A stretch of 64,000 bases of DNA from Chlorobium phaeovibrioides (GCF_003968655.1 NZ_RXYK01000002.1:124001-188000); one strand, 5' to 3'; positions 42,675 through 52,201 are shown, counted from the first letter of the stretch. The notes: generated from the sequence alone by a model not told the origin. Numbers and translations are program-made.

Positions 42675-42884
42675 ATGACACATTCCAGCGAACAGGAACC
42701 CCATCCGAAAATAATTTCCTGCCCGATCTGTGGCAACTCCTTCACCTGCGAAGGTTCTCTTGACTGTTGGTGTGCATCGCGCACTGTGCCGGCGGCCTTG
42801 CTTGAGGAGCTCTCCCGTCGTTATACCACCTGCATTTGCCCTGCATGCCTGGATCGCCTGAGGGCGGAGCATACGGCCGGCTGA
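42675..42884 (+). CDS. Small cysteine-rich CWC protein
   Basis: The 69-residue protein has SCPICGNSFTC, the CWC triplet in LDCWCASRTVP and CICPACLDRLR, the pattern of the cysteine-rich CWC family. It probably binds zinc or another metal; its function is unknown. ATG 42675 follows tRNA-Pro by 33 bases; an upstream in-frame start would run through the tRNA. Confidence 0.75.
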   Translation: MTHSSEQEPHPKIISCPICGNSFTCEGSLDCWCASRTVPAALLEELSRRYTTCICPACLDRLRAEHTAG

Positions 42885-42989
42885 TTGGTTTCCCCTGAGG
42901 AAGTCCTTATATTTTACAAGCGTACTGCCGGCGTCCAGACTCTGACGCTTTCCCCTTTTTTTCATGGATTACACATGAGGAGCGACCTG

Positions 42990-43655
42990 ATGAAGACAGA
43001 TGGCTTGATGGGAATGGTGCGCATGACACTGCTGATTGCGGCATGCCCGCTCTTCCTGCATGTTCCGTTGCTTGCGCTGCCGGTTTTTCCGGAGTCCGCA
43101 CCAGCGACGACTTCCGCGGAGCGGAGCTCTCTGGCAGATGGCGAAACTGTTGTGTCTACCTCGGATCTTGACGATGGCGTCACCAGTGTGAGGGGCATGA
43201 TTCGTGTTGATGCACCGGCAGCTTCCATCTGGCGGGCCCTGACCGATTACGACAACCAGAAGAATTTTGTGCCGAAGGTAAGGGAGAGCGGGCTGATTTC
43301 GGACAACGGCACTGAGCAGGAGATGTTTTCAGTCGGCCGGACCGGGGTGCTTTTTTTTAAAAAGACAGTCACCATCCAGCTTCTTCTCAAAGGCGACTAT
43401 CCCAAACGCCTCTCCTTCCGACAGACGAAGGGGGACTTCAAGCTGTATAGGGGGGAGTGGACCATTACCAGGCTTGAGGGTGTTCCCGGCAGGGTACTGA
43501 CATTCCGCGCCCACCTCAAACCTGATTTTTTTGCTCCTGACTTTTTTGTGCGGGCGGTTCAGAAAAAAGACCTGCCGGGAATACTTCTGGCCATGAAAGA
43601 GCGTGCCGAGGGCATGGCCGGCGAAATTCATGGTGCTGCAGGGAAGCTTCCTTAA
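42990..43655 (+). CDS. Exported SRPBCC (START-like) protein
   Basis: The 221-residue protein has an N-terminal signal-like segment (MVRMTLLIAACPLFLHVPLLALPVF) and then a helix-grip SRPBCC domain of the COQ10/polyketide-cyclase kind (GMIRVDAPAASIWRALTDYDNQKNFVPKV). Such domains bind lipids or other hydrophobic ligands. ATG 42990 is preferred because AGGAG at 42978-42982 is well placed; ATG 42975 is the alternative. The last bases overlap the converging MBL gene. Confidence 0.78.
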   Translation: MKTDGLMGMVRMTLLIAACPLFLHVPLLALPVFPESAPATTSAERSSLADGETVVSTSDLDDGVTSVRGMIRVDAPAASIWRALTDYDNQKNFVPKVRESGLISDNGTEQEMFSVGRTGVLFFKKTVTIQLLLKGDYPKRLSFRQTKGDFKLYRGEWTITRLEGVPGRVLTFRAHLKPDFFAPDFFVRAVQKKDLPGILLAMKERAEGMAGEIHGAAGKLP

Positions 43656-44488
43656 GGGGTGAACCGAAGCCCTGCCGCCGTAGCTGATACCGGGCATTCA
43701 AGCCTGTGACTGAACAGTTCTGTCGCTTTGTTTCCCGTGCAGTGGCTGGTGTGGATTCTTCCAATCGGGAATTTTGCCAGCGCCAGAGCCGTTTTTTCCA
43801 GCCTCTCCTCATTGGCTGATGATAAGTGCAGCCCACCGACAACCGAGGCTATCCGTTCCTCTCCGCTTACGGCTCTGATATGGTTGATGGTGTTCACAAG
43901 CCCAGAATGGCAGCACCCGGCAATAATGACCAGCCCTTCCGTGGTCTCTATCCAGAGCGACAGATCGTCCTCAATCGGGTCAGGGACGGCGCCTTTGGTG
44001 TCGAGGAAAAACGGGCCGCCGGGGTCTTCAAATTCGATTACTCTCGGCACAGGGCCAGTGACACGAATACCTGGAAGAATTTCCATCGGCCCGGTTGCAT
44101 TGAGAATTTGTGATGGGTTGAGAGCCCGGATGGCCTCTTTTCCCTCATTGGGCATGTCGGTCGGTTTTGCCACCCCCTCACGGATGCTCCACCGCTGTGT
44201 GAGTGCGCCCGGATGCATGCATACCTTCATTGCCGGAACCTCCCGGAGCACCTGAGCCACCCCTCCTGTATGGTCGTAATGGCCGTGGCTGAGCACCAGC
44301 ATGTCGGCACGCGACAGCTCAATTTCCAGCTTGTGGAGGTTGGCCGAAAATGCTGTTGATCTTCCCGTGTCAAACAGCAGCGTAGAGCCTCCAGCCTCTA
44401 TCCAGAGGGAAAATCCGTGCTCGGAGCTGAAGTCTGAAAGTGGGGTGTTGTCAACAATAACGGTGATGCGGATCTCTTCGGGTTTCAT
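43652..44488 (-). CDS. Metallo-beta-lactamase-fold hydrolase (COG1237 type)
   Basis: The 278-residue protein starts EIRITVIVDNTPL and shows the metal site VLSHGHYDHTGGV, GCCHSGLVNT and GGLHL. This is the arrangement of the COG1237 group that includes 7,8-dihydropterin-6-methyl-4-(beta-D-ribofuranosyl)-aminobenzene-5'-phosphate synthase-like proteins. A longer start at 44566 would add 26 poorly fitting residues. It overlaps the SRPBCC gene end by four bases and is divergent from the epimerase-like gene. Confidence 0.82.
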   Translation of the reverse strand: MKPEEIRITVIVDNTPLSDFSSEHGFSLWIEAGGSTLLFDTGRSTAFSANLHKLEIELSRADMLVLSHGHYDHTGGVAQVLREVPAMKVCMHPGALTQRWSIREGVAKPTDMPNEGKEAIRALNPSQILNATGPMEILPGIRVTGPVPRVIEFEDPGGPFFLDTKGAVPDPIEDDLSLWIETTEGLVIIAGCCHSGLVNTINHIRAVSGEERIASVVGGLHLSSANEERLEKTALALAKFPIGRIHTSHCTGNKATELFSHRLECPVSATAAGLRFTP

Positions 44489-44602
44489 CATGGTTGCGTT
44501 CGTTGGAGTGTCAGCAGTTTTCAGTAGAATGAAAGCTGTGTATATTTGTGGAGAATCGCAACTCATGAAGATTCCTTCCCAAACAATTTTCCCTGTGTTT
44601 CA

Positions 44603-45430
44603 ATGCAGAACCAAACTGTCAGTATTCTCGGGTGCGGCTGGCTCGGTCTTCCCCTTGCCAAAGCTCTCATCAAAAAGGGCTTCATCGTCAAAGGCTCCAC
44701 CACCGCCGAAGAGCATTTGGAGCAGCTCCGTACGGAGGGAATTGAGCCCTATATTCTCAACCTCAGCCCTGAGCTCGAAGGAGATGAGCCGGCAGAGTTC
44801 CTTGAAAGTGAAACTCTTATTGTCAACTTTCCGCCCGAGCGCCGAAGCGATATAGCGGAGTACCATGTCCAGCAGTTCTCATCGCTGATCGATGCACTTC
44901 AGCTCTCCCCGGTGCGCACCGTCCTCTTGGTCAGCTCTACCTCGGTATACCCCATGCTGAACCGTGAGGTGACTGAAGAAGATACCGACTCGGGCAGTGC
45001 CGGTTCAGCGGCCGGAGAGGCTCTCCTGCTTGTTGAAGAGATGCTGATGCAGGAGCGCTCCTTCCAGACTACAGTGGTAAGGTTCTGCGGTCTTGTTGGT
45101 TATGACCGCTCACCTGCAAACTATCTTGGCAGGATGGCTGAAATTTCGGATCCCGGCCAGCCGATGAACCTGATCCATCGGGATGACTGCATCAATATCA
45201 TCACCGAAATAATCCGTCTCGGTCAGTGGGGAGAGGTCTTCAACGCCTGCAGCCCCGGCCATCCATCCCGTATCGACTATTACTCGAAGGCGGCCGAAAT
45301 TGGCGGAATCGAACTGCCTCCTGTCAATGAAGGGGGTGAGCCGTCTCCTTTCAAGATCATCAGCAGCAGTAAACTCGAAGGGGCTCTCAATTACCGGTTT
45401 ATTCACCCCGATCCGCTACAGTCTCTTTAG
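44603..45430 (+). CDS. NAD-dependent epimerase/dehydratase-like protein
   Basis: The 275-residue Rossmann protein begins VSILGCGWLGLPLAKALIKKG, a GxGxxG-type dinucleotide site with an extra Cys, followed by VLLVSSTSVYP and residues of the extended SDR type; it resembles YeeZ-like proteins. The classical YxxxK is not obvious, so catalysis is uncertain. ATG 44603 starts the domain; an earlier start at 44546 is unlikely. It overlaps the following minus-strand gene by four bases. Confidence 0.75.
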   Translation: MQNQTVSILGCGWLGLPLAKALIKKGFIVKGSTTAEEHLEQLRTEGIEPYILNLSPELEGDEPAEFLESETLIVNFPPERRSDIAEYHVQQFSSLIDALQLSPVRTVLLVSSTSVYPMLNREVTEEDTDSGSAGSAAGEALLLVEEMLMQERSFQTTVVRFCGLVGYDRSPANYLGRMAEISDPGQPMNLIHRDDCINIITEIIRLGQWGEVFNACSPGHPSRIDYYSKAAEIGGIELPPVNEGGEPSPFKIISSSKLEGALNYRFIHPDPLQSL

Positions 45431-45894
45431 AGAATAAACTCCAGGTCCGCCTCCTCCTTGATGGTAGCGCGGACAAACAGGCTGAGCTCATTGAGAAACG
45501 AGAGAAAACGGTTCGGGTCAATTTCTCGAAGAAAGGCGGCAGGCGGCTCCTCCTGCCATCCAAGAAGAATGGTCTCAGGGTTTTGGGGATCAATCTTTTT
45601 CCTCTCCCCGGCAATGATGTTGAGCATCGCTTTCAGGCTGCTGCAGTGCAGGAACGCCTCGTCCCAGCTGTCGAGCCCGTTGCCGCTTTCCGACATGAAC
45701 GGAAGGCTGCCGAGCGCGTCCGCCAGCCCGTAATGGAAAAGGGCCGCGTAGTTATGTGCGTCAATTGCAATGGAGCTGTAGACACTGTAGCCGCTGTCTT
45801 CCAGCATCACGCGATTGATGGTGCCCTGCCTGTAGATGGAGAGCTCCCGGTGCCGGGGGTCGGCATCGTCAATTAGAATATAGGTGACCTTCAT
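45427..45894 (-). CDS. Conserved-looking protein of unknown function
   Basis: The 155-residue soluble protein is not recognised. The beginning (MKVTYILIDDADPRHRELSIYR) and the rest are regular alpha/beta-like, acidic, with few cysteines and no membrane part. Codon use matches the core genes. It converges on the epimerase gene with a four-base overlap and is divergent from clpC, about 255 bases away. Confidence 0.65.
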   Translation of the reverse strand: MKVTYILIDDADPRHRELSIYRQGTINRVMLEDSGYSVYSSIAIDAHNYAALFHYGLADALGSLPFMSESGNGLDSWDEAFLHCSSLKAMLNIIAGERKKIDPQNPETILLGWQEEPPAAFLREIDPNRFLSFLNELSLFVRATIKEEADLEFIL

Positions 45895-46069
45895 TGGAAC
45901 GGCAGATTGAGAACCTTTTACTCTGTTGCAGGGTTTTTAATGATGAAACGAAAGAAATGAGACACTGCAGCGTCAAATGAACATAAGGAGAACGGCGCGG
46001 ACGAACAAACGGCCTTGACTTATGAAATGAGAAGAGCTGTGTCAAGTTTGTTTTTCCGAGAGAAGGAGA

Positions 46070-46098
46070 TTGTTTTTCACTCGCTATCTTTATATAAT
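46070..46098 (+). promoter_or_regulatory. Candidate sigma-70 promoter of clpC
   Basis: TTGTTT (46070-46075) and TATAAT (46093-46098) are separated by 17 bases, the optimal spacing. The predicted start of transcription is at about 46104-46106, 45 bases before the clpC ATG. Confidence 0.65.
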
Positions 46099-46100
46099 TC

Positions 46101-46126
46101 TTGTACGCAACAGTTCTTGCGTACAA
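46101..46126. promoter_or_regulatory. Perfect inverted repeat over the clpC start site, likely operator
   Basis: TTGTACGCAA (46101-46110) and TTGCGTACAA (46117-46126) are perfect mirror arms with CAGTTC between. It begins two bases after the -10 element and covers the predicted +1, the usual place for a repressor. The sequence differs from the CIRCE element of HrcA and from CtsR sites. A 5' mRNA hairpin is the alternative reading. Confidence 0.6.
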
Positions 46127-46149
46127 ACCCTATAGCACAGCACACAATA

Positions 46150-48705
46150 ATGGAAGGAAATTTCTCAAACAGGGTTCAGGATGTCATCCGTCTCAGCCGC
46201 GAAGAGGCTCTTCGTCTCGGACATGACTATATAGGCACCGAACACCTCCTTCTCGGACTTATCCGCGAGGGTGAGGGGATTGCCGCCAAAATCCTCAAGA
46301 ACCTCAAGATAGATCTCTTCAAGCTCAAGCAGAAAATAGAGGAGAGCACACGGCCGAAAGTGCCTGCAACGCAGATGGGCAATGTGCCGCTCACCAAGCA
46401 GGCTGAAAAAGTGCTGAAAATCACCTATCTCGAAGCCAAAATCTGCAAATCAAGCATTATTGGAACGGAGCATCTGCTCCTCTCCATTCTGAAAGGCGAA
46501 GACAATATAGCTGCTCAGATACTTGAGCAGTTTGGCGTCACCTACGACCTCGCACGCGATGAACTTCAGGCCATCAGCGGCACCACCGGCCCCGGCGAGC
46601 CGGAAGACACTGGTATGGAAGAGTCGTTCTCTTCGGGTGGAATGGAACGCCCTGCCAGAAAAGGCGAGAGCCGCAAAGCGGAACGCACCAAAACCCCCGT
46701 GCTTGACAATTTCGGGCGTGACATCACGCGCCTTGCCATAGAGGACCGGCTTGACCCCATCATTGGCCGCGAAAAGGAAATTGAGCGGGTTGCCCAGGTG
46801 CTCAGCCGTCGCAAAAAGAACAACCCGGTGCTCATCGGTGAACCTGGTGTGGGTAAAACAGCCATTGCAGAAGGGCTTGCACTGAAAATCGTGCAGCGCA
46901 AGGTATCGCGGGTTCTCTTTGATAAGCGGGTGGTTGCGCTTGATCTCGCTGCCCTCGTTGCCGGCACCAAATACCGCGGCCAGTTTGAGGAGCGTATGAA
47001 AGCTCTCATGAACGAGCTTGAAAAGTGCCGTGATGTCATCCTCTTCATAGACGAGCTTCACACCATCATTGGTGCAGGCGGGGCATCCGGATCGCTTGAT
47101 GCCAGCAACATCTTCAAGCCTGCGCTCGCTCGTGGTGAGCTCCAGTGCATTGGTGCCACAACGCTTGACGAGTATCGCCAGTACATTGAAAAAGATGGTG
47201 CGCTTGACAGGCGGTTCCAGAAAATCATGGTTGAACCGACCTCTGTTGACGAAACCATTCAGATTCTCAACAACATCAAGTCCAAATACGAGTCGCACCA
47301 CCATGTAAGATACTCGGAAGACTCCATTGAAAAAGCGGTCAAGCTTGCCGAGCGCTACATTACCGACCGTTTCCTCCCCGACAAGGCGATTGATGTCATG
47401 GACGAGGCTGGTGCGCGCGTGCACCTGAGCAACATTCATGTACCAAAGGCGATTCTTGAGCTCGAGAAATCTGTTGAAGAGGTCAAGGCCGAGAAAAACC
47501 AGGTCGTGAAGATGCAGAACTTCGAAGAGGCCGCAAAGCTTCGCGACAAAGAGAAAAACCTTCTTGAAGCGCTCGACCATGCCAAGCAGGAGTGGGAAGA
47601 CGAAGCAGCTGAAACCGTGTACGATGTCACCGATACCGACATTACCTCTGTTGTCTCCATGATGACGGGTATTCCCGTGGACCGTGTTGCCCAGTCTGAA
47701 TCCAAAAAGCTTCTCACCATGGAGGCCGATCTCCAGAAAGAGGTCATAGGGCAGGATGAAGCAATCAAAAAAATCACCAAAGCAATACAGCGGACCCGTG
47801 CCGGTCTGAAGGACCCCTCCCGTCCCATTGGTTCATTCATTTTCCTCGGCCCCACAGGCGTTGGAAAAACGGAACTCGCCAAGGCGCTCACCCGTTACAT
47901 TTTCGACAGCGAAGACGCCCTTATCCGTGCCGACATGAGTGAATACATGGAGAAATTTTCCGTCAGCCGTCTTGTTGGAGCGCCTCCAGGATATGTAGGC
48001 TATGAAGAGGGGGGCCAGCTCACAGAAAAAGTGCGGCGCAAGCCATACTCCGTGGTGCTTATCGACGAAATTGAAAAAGCTCACCCTGATGTGTTCAACA
48101 TCCTGCTGCAGGTGCTGGACGAAGGCGTGCTTACCGACGGCCTTGGCCGCAAGGTCGACTTCCGCAACACCATCATCATCATGACCTCCAATATTGGAGC
48201 CAAAGACATCAAGAGCTTTGGTGCTGGTTCAGGTATGGGATTTACATCCCCCGACGACAGCACAGGCAGTTACAAGGCCATGAAGTCGACCATTGAGGAC
48301 GCTCTCAAACGGGTGTTCAACCCCGAGTTCCTGAACAGGATTGACGACACCATCGTCTTCCATCAGCTTGAAAAAGAGGATATCTTCAAGATTATTGATA
48401 TCACAGCAGGCAAGCTCTTCAAGCGCCTGCACGACATGGGCATTGAGGTTACACTTGAGGAGCCGGCAAAGCAGTTCCTTGTTGACAAAGGGTACGACCA
48501 GAAATACGGAGCTCGTCCACTCAAACGGGCCCTGCAGCGCTATGTTGAAGATCCGCTGGCAGAAGAGATGCTCAAAGGCCGCTTCAGCGAAGGCAGCAGT
48601 ATCCGCATAGGTTTTGATGAAAAAGAGCAGGCTCTGCAGTTTTCCGATGCAGACGAAGCTCCGGCAAAAAAAAGCCGGCGTCAAGAGAAGCTCGATAAAG
48701 AGTAA
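46150..48705 (+). CDS. clpC: ATP-dependent Clp protease ATP-binding subunit ClpC
   Basis: ClpC is a class I HSP100 unfoldase that feeds ClpP. The 851-residue protein has two N-terminal Clp repeats ([28 protein letters not shown]), a first AAA+ domain (Walker A GEPGVGKT, Walker B LFIDELHT), a middle UVR-type coiled part ([19 protein letters not shown]), and a second AAA+ domain ([20 protein letters not shown]). The C terminus is charged. ATG 46150 starts at [16 protein letters not shown], the family start, with a clear promoter 50 bases upstream. There is no ctsR-mcsA-mcsB next to it. Confidence 0.96.
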   Translation: MEGNFSNRVQDVIRLSREEALRLGHDYIGTEHLLLGLIREGEGIAAKILKNLKIDLFKLKQKIEESTRPKVPATQMGNVPLTKQAEKVLKITYLEAKICKSSIIGTEHLLLSILKGEDNIAAQILEQFGVTYDLARDELQAISGTTGPGEPEDTGMEESFSSGGMERPARKGESRKAERTKTPVLDNFGRDITRLAIEDRLDPIIGREKEIERVAQVLSRRKKNNPVLIGEPGVGKTAIAEGLALKIVQRKVSRVLFDKRVVALDLAALVAGTKYRGQFEERMKALMNELEKCRDVILFIDELHTIIGAGGASGSLDASNIFKPALARGELQCIGATTLDEYRQYIEKDGALDRRFQKIMVEPTSVDETIQILNNIKSKYESHHHVRYSEDSIEKAVKLAERYITDRFLPDKAIDVMDEAGARVHLSNIHVPKAILELEKSVEEVKAEKNQVVKMQNFEEAAKLRDKEKNLLEALDHAKQEWEDEAAETVYDVTDTDITSVVSMMTGIPVDRVAQSESKKLLTMEADLQKEVIGQDEAIKKITKAIQRTRAGLKDPSRPIGSFIFLGPTGVGKTELAKALTRYIFDSEDALIRADMSEYMEKFSVSRLVGAPPGYVGYEEGGQLTEKVRRKPYSVVLIDEIEKAHPDVFNILLQVLDEGVLTDGLGRKVDFRNTIIIMTSNIGAKDIKSFGAGSGMGFTSPDDSTGSYKAMKSTIEDALKRVFNPEFLNRIDDTIVFHQLEKEDIFKIIDITAGKLFKRLHDMGIEVTLEEPAKQFLVDKGYDQKYGARPLKRALQRYVEDPLAEEMLKGRFSEGSSIRIGFDEKEQALQFSDADEAPAKKSRRQEKLDKE

Positions 48706-48816
48706 GTTTTTTATTCCCCCATACACGGTTACGGTTCATGTTGCTCCGCTCCTCAAAGCGAGGGCGGCGTGGCCGTAGTTTGAACAACCAAAAACAACCA
48801 AAAAAGGGGAATACTT

Positions 48817-49173
48817 ATGATGAAATCAACGCTTTTCGCCATTCCGATGCTTGCAGCATCACTTACCATCGGAACCGGCATGTCCTCGGCAGCTGAAGGC
48901 GCAGCGCCTGCCAAAGCGCCCGCGGGAGCCGCCGTCCAGCAAAAAGGCATGGCCCCGGAGGCTGCCCATCAGGCACCTGCAGCAGTTAAAGCCGCAAAGC
49001 CGGCAGCTGAAGCTGTTTACGGCAGCGAACTCATGAGCAAAGAGGAGATTGCCGACTACAAGGTACAGCTGAAAGCCTGTAAAAATCCGGAAGCACGCAC
49101 CAAGCTTCAGATGGAGCATCATACCCGCATGCAGGAAAGAGCCGCTGAAAAAGGCGTAACCCTTCCCGATTAA
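48817..49173 (+). CDS. Small exported Ala/Pro-rich protein
   Basis: The 118-residue protein begins with a signal peptide (KSTLFAIPMLAASLTIGTGMSSAAEG), followed by an Ala/Pro/Lys-rich stretch to about residue 65 and a C-terminal charged region (YGSELMSKEEIADYKVQL, EHHTRMQERAAEKGV). A similar YG-LM-x-EE-x-x-Y region is seen in small periplasmic proteins of other bacteria, but the function is unknown to me. GGGGA lies just before the tandem ATGs at 48817 and 48820. The dispersed palindrome begins eight bases after its stop. Confidence 0.7.
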   Translation: MMKSTLFAIPMLAASLTIGTGMSSAAEGAAPAKAPAGAAVQQKGMAPEAAHQAPAAVKAAKPAAEAVYGSELMSKEEIADYKVQLKACKNPEARTKLQMEHHTRMQERAAEKGVTLPD

Positions 49174-49180
49174 ATTAGGG

Positions 49181-49240
49181 AGAGTTGGGGACACTCATGA
49201 CTGAGTGTACTAATTAGTACACTCAGTCATGAGTGTCCCC
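49181..49240. repeat. Long perfect palindrome, copy 2 of the dispersed element
   Basis: The arms 49187-49213 and 49214-49240 form a perfect 54-base palindrome without a loop (GTACTAATTAGTAC at the centre). The outer left flank AGAGTT is shared with copy 1, but the right arm stops after GTCCCC, so this copy is shorter. The centre differs from copy 1 (TCTCT loop). The arms otherwise agree base for base, so the two are clearly related. Confidence 0.85.
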
Positions 49241-49317
49241 ATCAGTTTGCTGTATCGTGTGACGATGAATGATGTGCATGACTGAATCGGATTGCTAACG
49301 CTTAAATCTTATGAGCT

Positions 49318-49497
49318 ATGACAAAGAACAATGAGGACTCTGTCGAGAGGTCTCCGGAGCAGATCGAAGAGCAGATCCGGCTTGCGGCATACTTTCGCTG
49401 GATAGAGAGAGGCTGCCCTGCCGGCGAGGGAGTTGAAGACTGGCTGGAGGCGGAGGCCGGGCTGGCATCGCAGTCAGAAGAGTTGGAAGGGGCCTGA
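49318..49497 (+). CDS. Small DUF2934-type protein
   Basis: This is a 59-residue acidic protein. Residues 14-49 (EQIEEQIRLAAYFRWIERG, then DWLEAEAG) match the DUF2934 pattern of an AY...RG...DW..AE helix pair, known from many bacteria but of unknown function. ATG 49318 is preceded by no clear ribosome site. A perfect hairpin terminator follows after 22 bases. Confidence 0.65.
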   Translation: MTKNNEDSVERSPEQIEEQIRLAAYFRWIERGCPAGEGVEDWLEAEAGLASQSEELEGA

Positions 49498-49519
49498 ACG
49501 CCTGCTGAAACAAACTGAA

Positions 49520-49557
49520 AATACACAAGCCATTCCTGCGGGAATGGCTTGTGTATT
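49520..49557. terminator. Perfect hairpin between the DUF2934 gene and trpB2
   Basis: AATACACAAGCCATTCC and GGAATGGCTTGTGTATT pair perfectly over 17 bp around TGCG. It separates the ends of two converging genes and can serve both, although no strong T-run is present on either side. Confidence 0.65.
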
Positions 49558-49594
49558 TGGTTACAAAAGGTCGGTGGCAGTTTCTTTTACAGCC

Positions 49595-50962
49595 TCAGGC
49601 TACAGGAGGATGGTCTTTCAGCGCATCGAGCGATCGCTGGAGCATCTCCTCGGGCAGCGGATAGTCGCTGATTTTCCCTGACATGAACGCGTCGTACCCC
49701 TGTAGATCCATCAGTCCATGCCCTGACCAGTTCATCAGAATCACCTTCTCCTTCCCTTCCTCCTTCGCTTTTTTGGCCTCGCGGATGGTTTCGGCAATGG
49801 CATGGGATGTTTCAGGCGCAGGAATGAATCCTTCCGTATGAGCGAACAGCAGTGCTGCCTCGTAGCACTCGGTCTGCGGCAGCGAGTTCGCTTCAATCAG
49901 CCCAAGCTGGCGCACATGGCTGACAAGAGGCGCCATGCCGTGGTACCGCAGCCCACCTGCGTGAATGGCCGGAGGAATGAACCCGTGGCCGAGGCTGTGC
50001 ATTGGCAGGAGTGGTGTCATCTTTGCAACATCACCCGCGTCATACACATACGGACCCCTCGTCAGTGTAGGGCATGCTTCAGGCTCTGTGGCAATGATGC
50101 GCACCTCTTTCCCGTGAATTTTGTCGCAGATGAAGGGGAAGCTGATGCCGGCAAAGTTTGATCCACCCCCTGCGCAGCCAATTACTACATCCGGATATCG
50201 CCCAACCTTTTCCAGCTGCTTCTTCGCCTCAAGCCCAATGATGGTCTGATGCATCATGACATGGTTCAGCACACTGCCAAGCGCATAGCGGGTATCCTCG
50301 CGCTCCACCGCCTGCTCAATTGCTTCGCTGATGGCGATAGCAAGGCTGCCCGGCGTGTCGGGCATCTCACTGAGAATCTTTCTTCCGACAGCCGTCTCCA
50401 TGCTCGGGCTCGGAATGCAATCCGCCCCCCAGGTTTTCATCATGATTTTGCGGAAGGGTTTCTGGTCAAAACTGATTCGCACCATAAACACCTTGCACTC
50501 AATCCCCACAAGCTTACAGCTCATCGCCAGAGCGCTGCCCCATTGGCCGGCCCCCGTTTCCGTGGTCAGGTACTTGATGCCGAACTGCTTGTTGTACCAG
50601 GCCTGCGCCACAGCAGTGTTCGGTTTATGGCTTCCCGCGGGCGATACCCCTTCGTTCTTGTAATAAATCTTTGCAGGAGTCCCCAAAGCCGCCTCAAGGC
50701 GCCGTGCCCTGTACAAAGGAGAAGGGCGCCACAGCTTTAAAATCCCCTGGATTTCATCAGGAATATCAATCCACCGCTCCGTACTCATCTCCTGCTCAAT
50801 CAGGTTCATCGGAAACACCCGGGCCAGATCGTCCGGCCCTATCGGAACGCCATTCATCCCCACAGGAGGAGGAAGCGGAACCGGAAGATCAGCCTGAATG
50901 TTATACCACTGACGCGGCATTTCATCTTCAGTAAGGAGAATCTTCGTCGGTTCAGTGCTCAT
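49595..50962 (-). CDS. TrpB2-type tryptophan synthase beta-like PLP enzyme
   Basis: The 455-residue PLP enzyme has the TrpB signatures: [19 protein letters not shown] with the lysine that forms the aldimine, [14 protein letters not shown], and [11 protein letters not shown]. The extra N-terminal part ([21 protein letters not shown]) and the [21 protein letters not shown] segment are typical of TrpB2 rather than of TrpB1, which pairs with TrpA. TrpB2 condenses indole with serine and may salvage indole. ATG 50962 fits the family start. It is the last core-type gene before the accessory island. Confidence 0.9.
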   Translation of the reverse strand: MSTEPTKILLTEDEMPRQWYNIQADLPVPLPPPVGMNGVPIGPDDLARVFPMNLIEQEMSTERWIDIPDEIQGILKLWRPSPLYRARRLEAALGTPAKIYYKNEGVSPAGSHKPNTAVAQAWYNKQFGIKYLTTETGAGQWGSALAMSCKLVGIECKVFMVRISFDQKPFRKIMMKTWGADCIPSPSMETAVGRKILSEMPDTPGSLAIAISEAIEQAVEREDTRYALGSVLNHVMMHQTIIGLEAKKQLEKVGRYPDVVIGCAGGGSNFAGISFPFICDKIHGKEVRIIATEPEACPTLTRGPYVYDAGDVAKMTPLLPMHSLGHGFIPPAIHAGGLRYHGMAPLVSHVRQLGLIEANSLPQTECYEAALLFAHTEGFIPAPETSHAIAETIREAKKAKEEGKEKVILMNWSGHGLMDLQGYDAFMSGKISDYPLPEEMLQRSLDALKDHPPVA

Positions 50963-51391
50963 GGTGGTAAATATTAATGTTGCGGGCAGAACGGGCAAGG
51001 GATGTTGTAGACCGCGCAGAAGCGGGCTCATACTCGATGTGTGGTGCCGAAGACGGGAACAGAAGCTTCAGTATCAATAGGGTTCTTATGCTATTAAGCC
51101 TTCATTATACCCCTAAAAATGCCCCTAAATTCGCGCCTCACTCACTCAATCAGTTGAAAATATATCTAAATGCTGGCCAAATCCCCCCATTATGTATTTG
51201 GATCAGTCAAGACCAAGTGCACACCCCGACGCACCCCGCCGTTCATCATATTGTTACGCCGTTGTAAGATCAATGGCTATGACCGATAATACGCTAAAGA
51301 AACTTCGTGGTGCTTGTAATCACAGCAATAAAGCGCCTTATTACTATGGGAATACATTGTAGGTAAATGTAGGGTAGTATAAGGAGTGCTA
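50963..51391. other. Gene-poor junction between trpB2 and the accessory island
   Basis: No convincing gene is seen. Two CCCCTAAA units lie at about 51111 and 51122. A 29-codon frame from ATG 51273 to TAG 51362 (MAMTDNTLKKLRG...) could be a tiny phage gene but is too short to trust. The left end of the element should lie here, but no tRNA or clear direct repeat marks it. Confidence 0.35.
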
Positions 51392-51601
51392 TTGAAGTTA
51401 TCGTGCAGCAACTGTATGGCGTGGGATCCTGACGCGTCGGCCTCCAAAGACGATGAAGGCTTTATAGGATATTGCAGAGTAAACCCCCCAGTAATGACAG
51501 ATGACAGCTTAATCGCAATCTGGCCGAAAACATACCATGATTGCTGGTGTCTGGGCTATGTTGCCATAAACGAAGGACTATTGACATCAAGAGATTCGTG
51601 A
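51392..51601 (+). CDS. Small phage protein with paired cysteines
   Basis: The 69-residue protein from TTG 51392 begins MKLSCSNCMAWDPDA, has GYCRVNPPV and WPKTYHDCWCLGY: four or five cysteines and a CRxNPP motif seen in small phage and plasmid proteins that probably bind zinc. AAGGAG at 51381-51386 is five bases before TTG 51392; a GTG at 51386 would overlap that site. It converges with the repressor gene and overlaps its end by 15 bases. Function unknown. Confidence 0.6.
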   Translation: MKLSCSNCMAWDPDASASKDDEGFIGYCRVNPPVMTDDSLIAIWPKTYHDCWCLGYVAINEGLLTSRDS

Positions 51602-52090
51602 ACGAGAAGCGTTACTACTCCGACGGTTTTTCAGTTCCTCATACTGTTCCTGCGAAATGTCAGGTGAAGGACCAGGAGTGTCGCGCGGTTTCGGTATCAC
51701 AAACGGCTCATCCTCCTTACTCTCCGTAACTCCGCCCTCTCTCGCCCCTTCCCTTAAAACAGGATAGAATGACTCCAATACCTCACTAAGTGCCCGTCCG
51801 AACTGTTCGTATCGCACCGAAGCCTCACCCTGCACCCCCGACTCAGCAACCTTCATCTCACCCTTACCCGTTAAAAACCAGTTCCCATTGTAGCCCAAAG
51901 CAATAATATCCTTCACCAGATTAGACGGATTGCACCCCGCATCAGCTTTCACAAAACTCGAAATCGCCGTAGGCTTCTTGCCAATAAGCTCCGCGAACTC
52001 CCGCTGATTTAAACCCATAGAGCTAATCACAGCCTTCAGATTGACACCGATATCTCCCTCGGGTAGAATATTATTTGTCCGTTTGTTCAT
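51587..52090 (-). CDS. CI-type phage repressor with N-terminal helix-turn-helix
   Basis: The 167-residue protein has an N-terminal helix-turn-helix (LKAVISSMGLNQREFAELIGKKPTAISSFVK), then NGNWFLTGKGEMKV, a short linker and a charged tail rich in Pro and Glu. The form is that of a CI-like or Bacteroidetes-type phage repressor without the peptidase domain. It is divergent from the early operon, with a candidate operator at 52117 between them. Confidence 0.8.
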   Translation of the reverse strand: MNKRTNNILPEGDIGVNLKAVISSMGLNQREFAELIGKKPTAISSFVKADAGCNPSNLVKDIIALGYNGNWFLTGKGEMKVAESGVQGEASVRYEQFGRALSEVLESFYPVLREGAREGGVTESKEDEPFVIPKPRDTPGPSPDISQEQYEELKNRRSSNASRSRIS

Positions 52091-52116
52091 ATTTTTTTGA
52101 ACTTTCTGCGGGATTG

Positions 52117-52132
52117 TTCCAAATAATTGGAA
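52117..52132. promoter_or_regulatory. Candidate repressor operator
   Basis: TTCCAA and TTGGAA are perfect inverted arms around ATAA, in the divergent intergenic space between the repressor (start 52090) and the early operon (start 52202). Size and place suit a helix-turn-helix dimer. TTGAAC (52152) and TTGACT (52158) just downstream might be -35 elements for the early operon, but no good -10 is seen. Confidence 0.45.
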
Positions 52133-52201
52133 TAAATGAGTTATCTTTGAGTTGAACTTGACTTGTAGAAGATATCAACAAAAATAACATCAAAGTTGCA
52201 A

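Noticed and set aside
43652-44488. A true beta-lactamase
   Set aside because: It has the fold's HxHxDH motif, but its sequence is of the COG1237 type and it lacks a signal peptide.
46450-47580. Long minus-strand open frame of 376 codons opposite clpC
   Set aside because: It is the antisense shadow of a well-kept clpC; its protein has no domain signature and no ribosome site.
50977-51267. Plus-strand frame of 96 codons in the trpB2-phage junction
   Set aside because: The translation is of low quality (Pro/His/Asn-rich, no domain), starts over the trpB2 leader and has no ribosome site.
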